From Nitratireductor aquibiodomus NL21 = JCM 21793 (GTDB lineage Bacteria > Pseudomonadota > Alphaproteobacteria > Rhizobiales > Rhizobiaceae), in NCBI RefSeq assembly GCF_000615975.1, contig NZ_BAMP01000003.1:45628-109627 (forward strand): a stretch of 64,000 nucleotides of DNA. The letters run 5' to 3'. Of this stretch, positions 63,858 through 64,000 are shown one piece after another. The notes beneath the pieces were generated by a model. It had not been told where the DNA came from. It made no database searches and saw nothing but the letters and a program-made list of their open reading frames with translations. A program made the position numbers and the translations under genes. Position 1 is the stretch's first letter. Every line of letters starts with the position of its first letter.

Positions 63858-64000
63858 CTATCGTCGCGCCAAATGCTCAAACAATACAGCGACGGCCTCC
63901 GCGCCCGGATCGACATTTCCCTCCAGTTGCTGGGCGTTGATATAGGCAGACCGCCCAGCGCGCGCCTGCGCCATCGTGGCCGTTTCCTGCGCCCCGGCGC
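63858..64000 (-). CDS. Dihydroxyacetone kinase DhaL-type domain protein, C-terminal end only
   Basis: The minus-strand frame entering from the right edge ends at TAG 63858-63860. Its residues GAQETATMAQARAGRSAYIN and QLEGNVDPGAEAVAVLFEHL match the C-terminal nucleotide-binding helices of DhaL/Dak2 domains (GAxxTxxMxAxxGRaSY...DPGAxA). Whether it is a free DhaL subunit or the end of a fused DhaKL kinase cannot be seen. It converges on the dehydratase gene. Confidence 0.72.
   Translation of the reverse strand, partial: AGAQETATMAQARAGRSAYINAQQLEGNVDPGAEAVAVLFEHLARR

Noticed and set aside
1..64000. tRNA, rRNA, riboswitch or CRISPR features
   Set aside because: No cloverleaf-like, conserved rRNA or regularly spaced repeat pattern was noticed on either strand by eye; a covariance-model search was not possible.

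Overview
The window looks like an accessory or catabolic stretch from a high-GC alphaproteobacterium, most likely Hyphomicrobiales (Rhizobium/Brucella/Aminobacter-like). The reasons are the dense ABC, tripartite (TctABC) and amidohydrolase gene content, the GntR/LysR/LacI/AraC regulators, and the codon use. No rRNA, tRNA, CRISPR array or replication origin was seen. Almost everything is uptake and hydrolysis of small amides, imides, lactams, peptides and modified amino acids.

Layout. 1-15.6 kb (all minus): a truncated polyamine-type binding protein with DUF3830 and a PuuD-like amidase; a dipeptide-type ABC system (two permeases, Tat-exported binding protein, fused double ATPase) with a LuxR-type regulator, a nitrilase-family hydrolase and an S33 hydrolase; then an iron-type ABC system with an esterase and a GntR regulator. 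15.6-25.5 kb: a gene-poor stretch, a decayed alpha/beta hydrolase, a divergent MFS exporter/TetR pair, a nested insertion-sequence scar (ISL3 element inside the terminal repeats of an IS21 element) flanked by amputated ends of two host genes, a GntR/LacI-like regulator and an AraC regulator. 25.7-41.1 kb: hyuBA (ATP-dependent hydantoinase/oxoprolinase) converging on a 12-gene minus-strand operon with two polyamine-type ATPases, two permeases, a Tat-exported binding protein plus a signal-less paralogue, two SDRs, an HP0310-like deacetylase/imidase, a small Cys/His protein, a COG0523 GTPase and an asparaginase. 41.6-47.0 kb: a double-winged-helix GntR regulator and a pxpA-accB-accC-pxpB-pxpC operon joining 5-oxoprolinase subunits to biotin carboxylase and its carrier. 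47.2-53.5 kb: a LysR gene, an orphan ABC-ATPase tail, and a RraA-aldolase/TctCBA/aminotransferase operon divergent from a second LysR. 54.9-63.7 kb: a LacI-controlled system with a D-threonine-aldolase-like enzyme, an amino acid ABC transporter, RidA, two aspartoacylase-like deacylases and a threonine dehydratase. A DhaL-type kinase fragment closes the window.

How it works together (inference). The middle block could import a cyclic imide, hydantoin or lactam and open it by several alternative chemistries: ATP-dependent HyuAB, imidase-like deacetylase, asparaginase, and biotin-linked PxpABC. The right-hand block looks like import, deacylation and deamination of N-acylated hydroxy-amino acids.

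Caution. About twenty otherwise intact genes carry a single-base deletion, mostly where a doubled base has become single. This looks like base-calling error rather than decay. I therefore report them as one CDS each, with the shift position given; amino acid counts for them are approximate.
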